Shown piece after piece: positions 42,547 through 52,166 of a stretch of 64,000 nt of DNA. Both the position numbers and the translations under genes were made by a program. The DNA comes from an uncultured Paracoccaceae bacterium (GTDB lineage Bacteria; Pseudomonadota; Alphaproteobacteria; Rhodobacterales; Rhodobacteraceae), in assembly GCA_947498985.1 (NCBI GenBank), contig CANMMF010000009.1, forward strand, positions 1 through 64,000, written 5' to 3'. Position 1 is the stretch's first letter. Each line of letters begins with the position of its first letter. The notes under the pieces were generated by a model, which was not told where the DNA came from, searched no databases, and saw only the letters and a list, made by a program, of their open reading frames with translations.

Positions 42547-44741
42547 CGGCGGGCCTCTTTGCGTCTGGTGGGTCTGGTGCCGCCATGCATCTCGCGGAAC
42601 GCCGCGACTATGGTGGCCGAGAAGGCGGGGTCGTTGATGTTCTGCGGCACCCGAATGAGCTGTCGGGTGGAGGTCCGGCGGACCGTGTCCTCGAGCGCGG
42701 TGAAGAGCGCGTGGCGCGCGGCGTCGTCGTGGAAGGGCTGGCCCGGCGCATCGAGCAGCGACACGCCGCCTTCGGGCAGGTAGAAGCGCACCGGTGCCTC
42801 CATCTCGTTGAGCCGCGCGCCGATCCAGCGGCCCATCCGGGTGTTTTCCTCGGGCGTGGTGCGCATCAGCGTGACCTGCGGATTGTGTTCGTAGAAGATG
42901 CGTTGGGCGTAGCGCTCGGGCACCGTGTCCGGCGCGCCGAAATTCACCATGTCGAGCGCGCCGACGGAGCCGATATAGGGCATGCGCCGCCGGATCACCG
43001 CGCCGAAGCGGTCGTCGGTCGCCGGGAAGACCCCGCCAAACATCATGTCGCAAACTTCGGTTGTGGTGAGGTCGATCACCCCTTCGATCTTGCCGCTGTC
43101 GATGAGCTTTTCCATCGACTGCCCGCCGATGCCGGTGGCGTGGAAGACGAGGCAATCGTAATCCTCACCCAGTTCTGCCGTCACCTGCTGCACCGCGGGC
43201 GTCGTGACGCCGAACATTGTCAGGCCGATGGCGGGTTTGGCGGGCGCGCGCTCGGGGGCATTGCGGCGCGCCTCGACCATCCCGATCATCGCCTGCGCGG
43301 CATTTCCCAGCACCTCTTCGGTGATCGCGTTGAGCCCCTGCACATCGGCCACCGAATGCATCATCGTGATGTCGGCGGGACCCACATATTGCGCGACCTC
43401 GCCCGAAGCGACGGTGGAGACGATGAGTTTCGGCACGCCCACGGGCAAGAGTCGCATTGCGGGTGCCACGATGGCGGTCCCGCCCGATCCGCCCGCCGAA
43501 AGCACGCCCATGATGCCGTCCTGCCGCGCCATCCAGCGGCGGAATGCCTCGGTCATGCCCGCAACCGACCGGCCGCGATCATTGGTGAAGACGCCCGCCG
43601 CCCCGCGCGGGTGGAAAGCGGCAATCTGGTGGGCGGGGATTTCGGCACCGGAATGTCCGCCGGAGGTCGACAGATCGACCATGCGCACCGGCAGGCCCGC
43701 GGCGCGGATGAGATCGCGCATGTAGCGCAGCTCCGCGCCTTTGGTGTCGAGCGTGCCCGCCACCAGCACCACCTGCTCGCCGGGACCGGCCAGCGGGCGG
43801 ATCTGCGCCTCGACGCTGCTCGCGGCGAGCGGGCCGGTGGTCACAACACGCGCGGCGCGCTCGAGCTGCGGGACGGGCACGGGGCGCGACCAGCGGGTCG
43901 GGGTCCTGGGGTTCGAGAGGTAAATCCTGATCGGGCCGCTCGCCTCTTCGGGCGCGGCCGCGCCCGCCTCGGCAGGGGCGCTGGGCTCGGGCGTGTCGTC
44001 ATGCGCGTGACGCCCGACGCCTAGCAGGCGCTGCTGCAGATCGCGGTCGGCAGCCAGTTCGCGGGCGGGCACGATGCGGTTGATCTGGCCGTTGACCATG
44101 ATCGCCACACGGTCGGCCACCGCACAGGCCACGCCGATATTCTGCTCGATCACCAGCACGTCCATTTCGCCCTCATCGGCGAGCCGCAGCAGCATCTCCT
44201 CGACCTGTGCGACGATCACCGGGGCCAGCCCCTCGGTGGGCTCGTCCATCACCAGCAGGCGGGGATTGGCCAGCAACGCGCGCGCGATGGCCAGCATCTG
44301 CTGCTCGCCCCCCGAGAGCTGCGCGCCGCCATTGCGCCGCCGCTCGGCCAGACGCGGGAAGGTCGTGTAGATCCGCTCGCTCGACCAGGAGCCGCCTTTC
44401 TGCTCGACCATCTTCAGGTGCTCGTCCACCGTCAGCGACCGCCAGAGGCGGCGGCCCTGCGGCACGTAGCCCAGCCCCATGCGCGCGATATCCGCAGACG
44501 GGCGACCCAGCAGCGGCTGCCCGGCAAAGCTGATCGAGCCGGAGGCCGACGGCACCATCCCCATGATCGCGTTGCACAGCGTTGTCTTGCCCATGCCGTT
44601 GCGCCCGACCACCGACAAGACACCCGATGGCAGGCTCAGATCGACGCCCTGCAACGCATGCGACGCGCCGTAATAGACGTTGAGCCCGCGCACCTCCAGG
44701 GCCGCGGGTGTGGCGCGGTGGGTGTCGCGGCCCCTATTCAT
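42543..44741 (-). CDS. LivF-type ABC ATPase fused to a Tm-1/UPF0261 domain
   Basis: 732 residues. Residues 15-240 are a branched-chain amino acid type ATPase: Walker [10 protein letters not shown] (46-54), signature LSGGEQQ (142-148), Walker B LLVMDEP (162-168). A Pro/Ala-rich linker follows (about 245-290). From about 323 ([15 protein letters not shown]) to the end runs a full UPF0261 (Tm-1-like, ATP-binding) domain, with [14 protein letters not shown] and [15 protein letters not shown]. The fusion joins import energy to an unknown enzyme activity. The first gene downstream is its usual TIM-barrel partner. Overlaps the LivG gene by eight bases. Confidence 0.9.
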   Translation of the reverse strand: MNRGRDTHRATPAALEVRGLNVYYGASHALQGVDLSLPSGVLSVVGRNGMGKTTLCNAIMGMVPSASGSISFAGQPLLGRPSADIARMGLGYVPQGRRLWRSLTVDEHLKMVEQKGGSWSSERIYTTFPRLAERRRNGGAQLSGGEQQMLAIARALLANPRLLVMDEPTEGLAPVIVAQVEEMLLRLADEGEMDVLVIEQNIGVACAVADRVAIMVNGQINRIVPARELAADRDLQQRLLGVGRHAHDDTPEPSAPAEAGAAAPEEASGPIRIYLSNPRTPTRWSRPVPVPQLERAARVVTTGPLAASSVEAQIRPLAGPGEQVVLVAGTLDTKGAELRYMRDLIRAAGLPVRMVDLSTSGGHSGAEIPAHQIAAFHPRGAAGVFTNDRGRSVAGMTEAFRRWMARQDGIMGVLSAGGSGGTAIVAPAMRLLPVGVPKLIVSTVASGEVAQYVGPADITMMHSVADVQGLNAITEEVLGNAAQAMIGMVEARRNAPERAPAKPAIGLTMFGVTTPAVQQVTAELGEDYDCLVFHATGIGGQSMEKLIDSGKIEGVIDLTTTEVCDMMFGGVFPATDDRFGAVIRRRMPYIGSVGALDMVNFGAPDTVPERYAQRIFYEHNPQVTLMRTTPEENTRMGRWIGARLNEMEAPVRFYLPEGGVSLLDAPGQPFHDDAARHALFTALEDTVRRTSTRQLIRVPQNINDPAFSATIVAAFREMHGGTRPTRRKEARR

Positions 44742-45528
44742 GACCGTCCCCGAGATACAGTTCCTGCACTTCCTGATCGTTCTCGATCTCTTCGGGCGTG
44801 CCTTCCTTGAAGACCAGACCGTTATGCATCATCGTCACGCTCTCGGCGACGCGCAGGGCGACGTCCATGTCGTGCTCGATGATGATGTAGCCGATATGGC
44901 CGGGCAGCCCGTTGAGGATCGCCACCAGTTCGGAGCGTTCGGTGGGTGAAAGCCCCGCCGCCGGTTCGTCGAAGAGGATGATGCGCGGCGCCCCGGCAAG
45001 CGCCAGCGCGATCTCCAGCTGGCGCTGCTGCCCGTAGCTGAGATTGGCCACGGCAGTGTCGCGCCACGGGCTGAGATGCACCGCCTCGATCAGCTCGTCG
45101 GCGCGGGTCAGCAGCGCGTCATTCTCGCGCGGACGCAGGAAGGAAAACCGCCCGCGCGATACGCCGCGGCAGGCCAGATAGACATTGTCGGCCACGGTCA
45201 GCCCGTTGAAAAGCAGGCTGATCTGGTAGGTGCGGCGCAGGCCCCGGCGGATTCGCTCATAGGCGGGAAAGCGGCTCACATCCTCGCCGAACAGGCGGAT
45301 CGTGCCGGAGGTCGGCAGGAAATCCCCGGTCACACAGTTGAAAAGCGTGGTCTTGCCCGCGCCGTTGGAGCCCAGCACCGCGCGCCGCTCTCCGGAGGCC
45401 ACGGTCAGCGTGATGTCGGAGATCGCCGCCAGCGCGCCGAACATCTTGGTCACGCCGCGCAGCTCCAGCGCGTTGCCGGAGCTGACGGAGCCGAGCCGGT
45501 CGGCGCTGCTGTCCTCGACCAGCGTCAT
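44734..45528 (-). CDS. ABC ATPase, LivG type
   Basis: 264 residues. Walker [10 protein letters not shown], signature [12 protein letters not shown], Walker [16 protein letters not shown], and the C-terminal LivG-type end ([23 protein letters not shown]). With the LivF fusion it forms the energising pair of a branched-chain-amino-acid-type (HAAT) importer; members also carry aromatic acids, amides and urea. ATGA overlap with the LivM gene. Confidence 0.94.
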   Translation of the reverse strand: MTLVEDSSADRLGSVSSGNALELRGVTKMFGALAAISDITLTVASGERRAVLGSNGAGKTTLFNCVTGDFLPTSGTIRLFGEDVSRFPAYERIRRGLRRTYQISLLFNGLTVADNVYLACRGVSRGRFSFLRPRENDALLTRADELIEAVHLSPWRDTAVANLSYGQQRQLEIALALAGAPRIILFDEPAAGLSPTERSELVAILNGLPGHIGYIIIEHDMDVALRVAESVTMMHNGLVFKEGTPEEIENDQEVQELYLGDGHE

Positions 45529-46574
45529 TCATCCGCTCCGGTCAATGGATCGCGGCGGCGGTCGCGGCGGGATTTCCAGCGCTCCCACAACCCCAGCACC
45601 CCGTCGGGCGAGAAGAAGACCACCGCCAGAAAGCCCAGACCGATGAGCAGTTTGAACCGCTCACCCGAAAGCCCGAATGCCAGCAGCACATCCGGCGAAA
45701 AGGTGCGCAGCAGCACGTAGATCAGCGCCCCGATAAAGGGCCCGATGGGGCGCGAGATGCCGCCCACAACCGCGATCACCAGAATGTCGATCACCGCCGG
45801 GATGCCCGCGGTGCCCGGCGCGATCTGCGCGTTCTGCCAGACCAGAAGGATGCCGCCGATGGCGGCGATGACGCTGGCGAATGTGTAGGCCGCGATCCGG
45901 TGCGCGGTGACGTTGAACCCCAGCGCCGCCATCCGGCGCGGGTTGTCGCGCACGCCCTGCAACGCAAGGCCAAACGGCGCGCGAGAGACATAGACCACCA
46001 CCGCGTAGCAGATCACCGCACAGCCCAAAGTCAGGTAGTAGAACGGCATCGGCTGTCGCCAGTCGACGCCGAAAAGCTCCGGCGGCACCACGAGGTTGAA
46101 GCCGGAATAGCCGTTGAAAATCGTGTAGTTCTGGCGGGTGAAGTAGAAAAACGCCGCAGCGATCGCGAGGGTGATCATGATCGTGTAGATGCCCTCGGTG
46201 CGCACTGCGAGCGCGCCGACGATGGTGCCGAAGATCGCGGCGATCACGATGGCGATGGGCAGATAGAGCCACCACGGCAGACCCATGGAGATGTCGCCCA
46301 TGCCCGAATTGCCGAAGATCGCCATCATGTAGCCGGCCATCGCGGCCACCGACATCTGGATCAGGCTGACCATACCGCCGTAACCTGCCAGAAACATCAG
46401 GCTGAGCGCGATCATGCCGAGAATGAACGTCCAGCCCATCACCTGAAACAGGATGAAGTTGTTGGCCCAGGCGGGCATCGTCAGCAGGATCAGCGCCAGC
46501 GCCCACCATGCGGCGGGGATCCGTTCGATCCACAGCGGCTGCACGCCGGGTCTGGGGCGCTCGGCGAGGGCCAT
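45525..46574 (-). CDS. ABC permease, LivM type
   Basis: 349 residues, about ten membrane helices with a charged C-terminal tail (SRRDRRRDP). ISLMFLAGYGGMVSLIQMSVAAMAGYMMA and LALQGVRDNPRRMAALGFNVTAHRIAAY are typical LivM blocks. It starts directly after the LivH stop with no gap. Inner membrane channel partner of LivH. Confidence 0.94.
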   Translation of the reverse strand: MALAERPRPGVQPLWIERIPAAWWALALILLTMPAWANNFILFQVMGWTFILGMIALSLMFLAGYGGMVSLIQMSVAAMAGYMMAIFGNSGMGDISMGLPWWLYLPIAIVIAAIFGTIVGALAVRTEGIYTIMITLAIAAAFFYFTRQNYTIFNGYSGFNLVVPPELFGVDWRQPMPFYYLTLGCAVICYAVVVYVSRAPFGLALQGVRDNPRRMAALGFNVTAHRIAAYTFASVIAAIGGILLVWQNAQIAPGTAGIPAVIDILVIAVVGGISRPIGPFIGALIYVLLRTFSPDVLLAFGLSGERFKLLIGLGFLAVVFFSPDGVLGLWERWKSRRDRRRDPLTGADE

Positions 46575-47588
46575 CTACTGACGCTCGCCCAGAAGGCCCT
46601 GCGGGCGGAAGGCAAGCACCACGGCCATGATCAGGAAGGTGAAGACCACCGAATAGGTCGGCGCGTAGACAAGGCCCAGCTGTTCGCTGAGCCCGATGAT
46701 CAGCGCGCCGAGGGCCGCGCCGGGAATGGAGCCCATGCCGCCCACGATCACCACCACGAGGCTGGCCAGCAAAAAGCGCGTGTCCTCGCCGGGCGACAGC
46801 GACTGGAAGGTGCCGCCGACGATGCCCGCCATGCCCGCAAGCCCCGCGCCAAAGGCAAAGACGGCCAGGAACACATACTGGATGCGCACACCAGAGGCGG
46901 CCAGCATCTCGCGGTCATCGACGCCTGCGCGCACCAGCATGCCCAGCCGGGTCTTGTTCAGGACCACCCACATGGCGACGCCGATCACGATGGCGGCAAA
47001 GAGGATGGCCATGCGCACGGCGGGGTATTTGAGGTAGATGATCTCGCCCGAGGAGCGCACGCCCGAGATGATCGGCAGCGTCATCGGCCCAAAGAGCATA
47101 TCTGGCGCGTAGATCGTGTAGCTCTGCCCGCCCCAGGTCCAGAGCATCAGATCGGCGATCACCACCGACAGGCCGATGGTCACCATGGTCTGCCGCAGCT
47201 CTTCGCCCTCCATCCGGCGAAATACCTGATTTTGCAGGATGATCCCGACAATCGCCACAACCACGAACACCACCGGGAACGCCAGGAACCAGGAGCCCGT
47301 GCGCTCTGACACCTCAAAGCCGATATAGCCGCCCAGCAGGTAGAGCGAGCCATGCGCGAGGTTCACATTGCGCATCAGCCCGAAGATCAGCGTGAATCCG
47401 GAAGCCACCAGAAAATAGAGCGCACCCAGCGTGATACCGCCGAAGATCGCGTTGAGGAAGATCCGCTTGCGGCCCAGCAGCTCTTCCATCTCGTCGGTCC
47501 AGGGCGCAAAGATCAGCCAAAGCAGCACCGCCACGACAAGCGCGATCAGCAGCGACCAGATGGGATTGCGCCTGATGAAACCTTGCAT
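46575..47588 (-). CDS. ABC permease, LivH type
   Basis: 337 residues. Seen: NAIFGGITLGALYFLVASGFTLIFGLMRNVNLAHGSLYLLGGYIG, the LivH signature, and GMLVRAGVDDREMLAASGVRI in the coupling loop. It is the first gene of the 17-gene run to 28579. A 166-base gap with a strong hairpin separates it from the AraC gene upstream, so a promoter probably lies there. Confidence 0.94.
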   Translation of the reverse strand: MQGFIRRNPIWSLLIALVVAVLLWLIFAPWTDEMEELLGRKRIFLNAIFGGITLGALYFLVASGFTLIFGLMRNVNLAHGSLYLLGGYIGFEVSERTGSWFLAFPVVFVVVAIVGIILQNQVFRRMEGEELRQTMVTIGLSVVIADLMLWTWGGQSYTIYAPDMLFGPMTLPIISGVRSSGEIIYLKYPAVRMAILFAAIVIGVAMWVVLNKTRLGMLVRAGVDDREMLAASGVRIQYVFLAVFAFGAGLAGMAGIVGGTFQSLSPGEDTRFLLASLVVVIVGGMGSIPGAALGALIIGLSEQLGLVYAPTYSVVFTFLIMAVVLAFRPQGLLGERQ

Positions 47589-47680
47589 GCGTTCCTGTCC
47601 GTAGGCGCCCGGCAGCCGGGCGAACGGACAAAGCCTAGCGCCCGATCCCGGCGGAACAGATACCCCAGCGTCTGATCCTT

Positions 47681-47707
47681 ATGCCCGGGGTCGAAAAACC
47701 CGGGCAT
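47681..47707 (-). terminator. Hairpin between AraC gene and LivH gene
   Basis: ATGCCCGGG (47681-47689) and CCCGGGCAT (47699-47707) are perfect complements with a nine-base A-rich loop (T-rich on the minus strand). It lies 48 bases after the AraC stop. No T-run follows on the minus strand, so termination may be partial. Confidence 0.5.
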
Positions 47708-47754
47708 GTTCGGGGGGTTGGACCGGCGCGCGGGCGTGCGCGCGGCGCGCGGAT

Positions 47755-48585
47755 TCAGGCGACATGCACCGTGCGGCGATAGGCCGATGGCGGCACCACG
47801 CCATTGCTGATGAAGAAGCGCGAAAAACTGGCCTGGCTGGAAAAGCCCAGATCGAACCCGATATCGGCCACCGCATCCTGCGAGCTTGCCAGCATGTCGA
47901 TGGCCCGCTCCATCCTCAGCGCGTTGAGATAGAGGTTGGGTGTGAGCCCCACCTGCGCGCGGAAGAGCTTGTAGAAATGCGGCCGCGACAGGCCCACCTC
48001 GCGCGCCACCTTGTCCAGTTCGATGGCCTCGCCGACCCGCGCCTGCAGGTATTTCAGCGCCTTGCGCACCCGGAAATCCCGGCGCGGCAGATCGGGGCCG
48101 GTGAACTCCGCCCCGCGCGGCGTCCACTGCCAGGATTGATCAAAGGCGAACTGCGTGAGATCGCAGAGCCGGTCCTCAATCAGCAGATCCTGCCGGTCAT
48201 TGTCGAGCATCGCCTGCGCCGTGCCAAAGACCAGCCGCGCCAGATGATCGGTGACCTCGATTCCGTTGCGCCCGAAGCAGAGCGAGGCCGAGGCGCGGCG
48301 CGCGGCCTCCAGAAACCAGGCGGGCCGGATATAGAGCACCAGCGCCAGCGTCGGCTCGGTGTGATTGAGCGGATTGTAGTAATGCGCCTGCCAGGGGCTC
48401 ACGGCCACGGCTTGCCCGGCAGAGAGCGGTCGCGCGGTGCCATTGACCACCATTTCGGCGGCGGGGCCTTGCACGTGAAAGATCAGATGACCCTCGCGGT
48501 GGCCATGCGGCACCATCTTGCGATCCATGGAATACAGACAGACACGCCCAAAATGTCCGTGAAACACGGCCAGAGAATCACTCAT
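47755..48585 (-). CDS. AraC-family regulator of the catabolic operon
   Basis: 276 residues. N-terminal cupin (GHLIFHVQGPAAEMVVNG, SPWQAHYYNP), C-terminal double helix-turn-helix (LDKVAREVGLSRPHFYKLFRAQVGLTPNLYL and VADIGFDLGFSSQASFSRFF). It lies between the dehydrogenase/binding-protein genes and the LivH operon, all on one strand, and probably activates them in response to the imported compound. The sequence upstream (48586-48640) is AT-rich and contains ACTC(T)7GAGT, a small inverted repeat at 48614-48628. Confidence 0.9.
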   Translation of the reverse strand: MSDSLAVFHGHFGRVCLYSMDRKMVPHGHREGHLIFHVQGPAAEMVVNGTARPLSAGQAVAVSPWQAHYYNPLNHTEPTLALVLYIRPAWFLEAARRASASLCFGRNGIEVTDHLARLVFGTAQAMLDNDRQDLLIEDRLCDLTQFAFDQSWQWTPRGAEFTGPDLPRRDFRVRKALKYLQARVGEAIELDKVAREVGLSRPHFYKLFRAQVGLTPNLYLNALRMERAIDMLASSQDAVADIGFDLGFSSQASFSRFFISNGVVPPSAYRRTVHVA

Positions 48586-48727
48586 CTATTCCTCCCAAGA
48601 GCTTTGTTTTTATACTCTTTTTTTGAGTGCTCCGGGCGTCTGCGGCCAGGTTCAGCACGCCCCGATGCTACATCGAAACCCGCGAGAGACAAAATCCTCG
48701 GGCGCGGGGTTGCGGATGGCGCGCGTG

Positions 48728-49768
48728 TCAGAGCACGGCGCGCATCATTTTTTCATAGTCCGAGGCGGTGGCATGGCGCGGGTTGGTGCGGTTGGCGCAA
48801 TCCGCCGCGGCCCGGCGCGCGGCGCGCGGCAGCGCCCGTGCGGTGATGCCCACCTCCGACAGGCGCAGCGGCAGACCGATGCGTTCGGCCAGCACCGCCA
48901 GATGTGCGCCGAGATCCGCCCGCTCCGGCAGGCCAAGCGTCGTGCGGATGAGATCGAACCGGTCGGACACCGCCGGGGCATTGAAGCTCAGCACCTCGCT
49001 CAGAAGCGCGCCGTGCAGCACGCCGTGGCGCGCCTTGGCCGAAGCCTCGAGCCCGTGGGCCGCAGCCTCGATCCCGCCGTAGCCCTTTTCGGAGGCGAGC
49101 CCCGCATTCAGTGCCGCGGCCAGCAATTCGCGCCGTGCCGCCATGTCCTGCCCGTTCTGCACCGCGGCTTCGAGATGCAGCGCGGCGCGGCGCAACCCGT
49201 CAAGCGCGATGCCGTCTGCAGGCGGGTTGAACGCGGTGCTGAGAAAGCTTTCCAGGCAATGCACCAGCGCGTCCATCCCGGTCGCCGCGGTGGCCGCGGG
49301 CGGCGTGTCGAGCGTCAGGGTGGCATCGCAGAGGATCGCCGCGGGCAGGGCCGGACGCTGTGCCGCGGTCTCGGCCATGTCCCGGCCCAGCGGCCCCAGA
49401 CCGATGGAGCCGGTGCGTGTGGGGATCGTGACGACAGGGCGGGTCGTGCCGCCCAGAAGCCGTGCCAGATCCAGCGCGCGCAATCCGCCGAACCCGATCA
49501 GCCCGTCGCATTCGGCTTTCGCCAGCACCGATTTGGCCTGCGCGATCTCGGCGTCGCGCGGCAGGTCGGGGTCGCAGAAGACCATCGCGGGCGGCTCGGG
49601 GGCGGGCAGGGCATCGAAGACCCGCTCCAGCCCGTCGCCCCCTTCGGCGCTGCGGTCGGCCACCACCAGCGGGCGGCGGATCCGGTGGCGGGCGATTTCT
49701 TCGGGCAGCGCATCCTCCAGGACGCGGTCGGCAAAGTGGATCCGGGTCAGGTACGTAATGAGAGACAC
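48728..49768 (-). CDS. Iron-type alcohol dehydrogenase / maleylacetate reductase family
   Basis: 346 residues, normal for the group. Metal-site motifs are visible: TGMDALVHCLESFL (Asp and His) and AAAHGLEASAKARHGVLHGALL (further His). The nucleotide-binding Gly motif is altered (GFGGLRALDLARLLGG instead of GGGSxxD). Members reduce maleylacetate at the end of aromatic ring degradation or oxidise simple alcohols. Its position after the binding-protein gene suggests it serves the same pathway. No ring-cleavage dioxygenase is in the window. Confidence 0.87.
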   Translation of the reverse strand: MSLITYLTRIHFADRVLEDALPEEIARHRIRRPLVVADRSAEGGDGLERVFDALPAPEPPAMVFCDPDLPRDAEIAQAKSVLAKAECDGLIGFGGLRALDLARLLGGTTRPVVTIPTRTGSIGLGPLGRDMAETAAQRPALPAAILCDATLTLDTPPAATAATGMDALVHCLESFLSTAFNPPADGIALDGLRRAALHLEAAVQNGQDMAARRELLAAALNAGLASEKGYGGIEAAAHGLEASAKARHGVLHGALLSEVLSFNAPAVSDRFDLIRTTLGLPERADLGAHLAVLAERIGLPLRLSEVGITARALPRAARRAAADCANRTNPRHATASDYEKMMRAVL

Positions 49769-49860
49769 GTGTCGCTCCCTCCGTGTCAGAGAGGCGTCGA
49801 GGCAGGGCGTCTGGTCAGCTTTTCGTGCGCAGGCATCCTGCGCGCGCCCGGCGCGGTCGG

Positions 49861-49889
49861 TGCGGGGCCGGCTGTCGGCCAGCCCCGCA
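49861..49889 (-). promoter_or_regulatory. Hairpin after the binding-protein gene
   Basis: TGCGGGGC (49861-49868) pairs with GCCCCGCA (49882-49889) and the interior (CGGC/GGCC) can extend it. It lies 34 bases past the stop of the binding-protein gene and before the dehydrogenase. Binding-protein genes at 19237 and 62253 are followed by comparable hairpins, consistent with 3'-end protection of the abundant message. Confidence 0.55.
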
Positions 49890-49922
49890 GGTCACAAGGG
49901 AGAGATGTGATCCGACGCGGGC

Positions 49923-51185
49923 CTAGCCTGCGTCCGCAAGCGCCGCGCAGTCCGGCGTGTCACGTGACGGCAGACCCATGGCGCGGAAATCCTCCATGCT
50001 CATGCCCAGCGTCTGGTTGACGTTTTCGGCCTTGCCGACCATCACGTTCTTCAACCCGCCGGCACCGTCTTCCTGCACCTCGTTGATGAAGACTGTGCCG
50101 CTGGCCTGCCGGTTCTCGTTCAGCGAGACCGGACCGAGCGGCGTGTCGAGCGGATCATCGGCCAGTGCGGCGCGGAATTTCTCCTGGCCATCCGACAGAT
50201 CGCCGTCGATCTCGTTGAGCGCGTCGATTGCTGCCAGCGCGGCCACGTAATAGCCCACACCGAAGAGCGACGGCGACGGGAATCGCTCATCCTCCGGGAA
50301 GGCGTCCTGATAGGCCTTCACATATTCCTGCCAGGCCGGATCGGGATTGTCCTCGGCCAGCGCGCCCGAGGTCGGCGTGCCGATCAGCGCTTCCTTGGCG
50401 CGGCCGCGCGAGGTCAGAACCGTCTGGTCGGCCATGATCGTGCCGCCGATGAGGTTGGTCTCGGCACCCGCCTGGCTGTACTGGTTGAGGAAGTTGATCG
50501 CATCCGTGCCGCCGACGCCGAGATAGATGGCATCCACGTCATCGGGCAGCGCCGCAATCACACCGCCGAAGTCCGAACTGCCCAGCGGCACCCAGAAACG
50601 CTCCACGATTTCCCCTCCCGAGCGGCAGAAATCCACCGCGAAGCCCAGGAAGTTGGTGTAGCCGAAGGAATAGTCCGCAGCCACGGTGGCGACCTTGGTC
50701 CAGCCTTTTTCCTCGACCACGTAGGAGCCGAGCCCCGCGCCCCATTGTGCGCCATCGAGGTTGAAGCGGAAGAAGTTCTCGGCCGGGTCGACCCAGGTGG
50801 TTTCCAGCGCGCCCGAGATGCCGTTGATCACCGTTTTCTCGGGGATCGTCTTGGCATAGTCGCGCATCGCGATGCCTTCGGAGCCTGAAAGCGGCCCCAG
50901 GATGATGTCCACGCCGTCCTGCTCGATGAGCTTGCGGGCCTGGCGCACGGTGGTGTCGGGGGTGGTGTCGGTGGGGGCGACCACGTATTCGATGGTCTTG
51001 CCGCCCGCCATGCCGCCGGCCTGCTCGATGGCCAGTTCGACATTGCGAACGCCATCCGCGCCGCCTTCGGCGAACGCGCCCTCAAGGGCGACGAGAATGC
51101 CGAACTTGACGGTGTCCTGGGCCATGGCCCCGGCAGGAACCAAAAGTGCCGCCATTGAAACCGAGGCAATAAGTGCCTTCTTCAT
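49923..51185 (-). CDS. ABC importer binding protein, branched-chain amino acid/amide type
   Basis: 420 residues. Signal peptide MKKALIASVSMAALLVPAGAMAQ, cleaved after AMA-Q. Body of type I periplasmic fold (VKFGILVALEGAFAEGGADGVRN, DIILGPLSGSEGIAMRDYA, FFRFNLDGAQWGAGL). Family members bind amino acids, amides or aromatic acids. It stands upstream of the LivHMGF genes on the same strand, with the dehydrogenase and AraC genes between, and is the only visible binding protein for that importer. Confidence 0.93.
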   Translation of the reverse strand: MKKALIASVSMAALLVPAGAMAQDTVKFGILVALEGAFAEGGADGVRNVELAIEQAGGMAGGKTIEYVVAPTDTTPDTTVRQARKLIEQDGVDIILGPLSGSEGIAMRDYAKTIPEKTVINGISGALETTWVDPAENFFRFNLDGAQWGAGLGSYVVEEKGWTKVATVAADYSFGYTNFLGFAVDFCRSGGEIVERFWVPLGSSDFGGVIAALPDDVDAIYLGVGGTDAINFLNQYSQAGAETNLIGGTIMADQTVLTSRGRAKEALIGTPTSGALAEDNPDPAWQEYVKAYQDAFPEDERFPSPSLFGVGYYVAALAAIDALNEIDGDLSDGQEKFRAALADDPLDTPLGPVSLNENRQASGTVFINEVQEDGAGGLKNVMVGKAENVNQTLGMSMEDFRAMGLPSRDTPDCAALADAG

Positions 51186-51418
51186 GTGTTTCCTCCCAAG
51201 TCAAACGCAGGCCGTCGCGTGATCAAATGCCTCCCCGGGCGCCTGCGTGCCGGGGGCGCGGCAATCCCTCGACGATAGGGCGACTCGGGCGCGGCGCAGA
51301 CCCCCGAAGGTCACGCCACATATCCCCGGGTCTAATTATTTTGCCTGTGCGGCCGGGGCGGATGGCGCGGCTTTGTGGATGGCGGCCCGGCCCGGCGCTG
51401 TCCTGAAATGCAGAGCAG

Positions 51419-51467
51419 CTGGGGGTCCAGCCCCCCAGACAACCCGAAGTTCAGGGGCAGGATAAAG
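51419..51467 (-). repeat. Intergenic repeat with hairpin, copy 2
   Basis: Read on the minus strand, 51467-51443 matches copy 1 (21086-21110) at 22 of 25 bases and is likewise followed by a GC hairpin (CTGGGGG 51419-51425 with CCCCCAG 51432-51438). It lies in the 313-base gap (51186-51498) between the Mrp operon end and the binding-protein gene, where it may end the Mrp transcript. The rest of the gap holds no gene. Confidence 0.7.
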
Positions 51468-51498
51468 CGGAGGCGGCGCGCGGTCCGGCGCGGTTTGA

Positions 51499-51882
51499 TC
51501 AGCGCGGCGCGTCCGCGGACATGTCGGGATCCGGAGAGGCCAGCGTCGACCAGGTCGCGTCGGTTTCCGGCGGCGGCGGGGTTTCGCAGCTGCGGCGGTG
51601 GATGTTCACCTTGGCGATGAAATGCGCCGAAATCGGGGCGGTCACAAACAGGAAGGACATGATCAGCAATTCGTGCAGCGAGGTTTCGCCGGAATTGAAC
51701 GAGTGGATCATCGACGCCAGCAGCAGCATGCCGATGCCCACGGTGCCGACCTTGGTCGGCGCGTGCAGGCGCGTCATCGGATCGTTGAACTTCATCAGCC
51801 CGATCACACCGACGCTGACAAAGCCTGCGCCGATCAGCAGGCAGAGCGCGGTGGCATAGGTGGCAATCAGATCTCCGGTCAT
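51499..51882 (-). CDS. mrpG: Na+/H+ antiporter subunit G
   Basis: 127 residues from ATG 51882, three membrane helices (ATALCLLIGAGFVSVGVIGLMKF, VGTVGIGMLLLASMIHSF, LLIMSFLFVTAPISAHFIAKV), which is the MrpG pattern including FxDPxTRLHAPTK. The C-terminus has an extra Pro-rich tail. Small subunit of the Mrp complex; last gene of the operon; ATGA overlap with mrpF. Confidence 0.93.
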   Translation of the reverse strand: MTGDLIATYATALCLLIGAGFVSVGVIGLMKFNDPMTRLHAPTKVGTVGIGMLLLASMIHSFNSGETSLHELLIMSFLFVTAPISAHFIAKVNIHRRSCETPPPPETDATWSTLASPDPDMSADAPR

Positions 51883-52166
51883 TCGATGATATCCCCCCTC
51901 AGCACGAAGCGCGCCAGCGCCACCGTCGACACGAAGCCCAGCATCGCAATGAGAAGCGAGACCTCGAAATAGATCTGCACGCCCTGGTGGATGCCAAGCA
52001 CGACCACCAGCCCGATGGCGTTGATCACCATCGTGTCGAGCGCCAGGATCCGGTCCCCCGCGGTGGGGCCGATCACCAGCCGCACCATCGAGAAGATCTG
52101 CCCCAGCGCCAGTGCTACAAACGTGATGGAGATCGCCATCTCCAGAAGACCTGTTGCATCGCTCAT
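51879..52166 (-). CDS. mrpF: Na+/H+ antiporter subunit F
   Basis: 95 residues from ATG 52166; the longer frame to 52511 is inside mrpE. Three helices and the conserved RLVIGPTAGDRILALDTM loop identify MrpF. ATGA overlaps on both sides couple it to mrpE and mrpG. Confidence 0.93.
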   Translation of the reverse strand: MSDATGLLEMAISITFVALALGQIFSMVRLVIGPTAGDRILALDTMVINAIGLVVVLGIHQGVQIYFEVSLLIAMLGFVSTVALARFVLRGDIIE

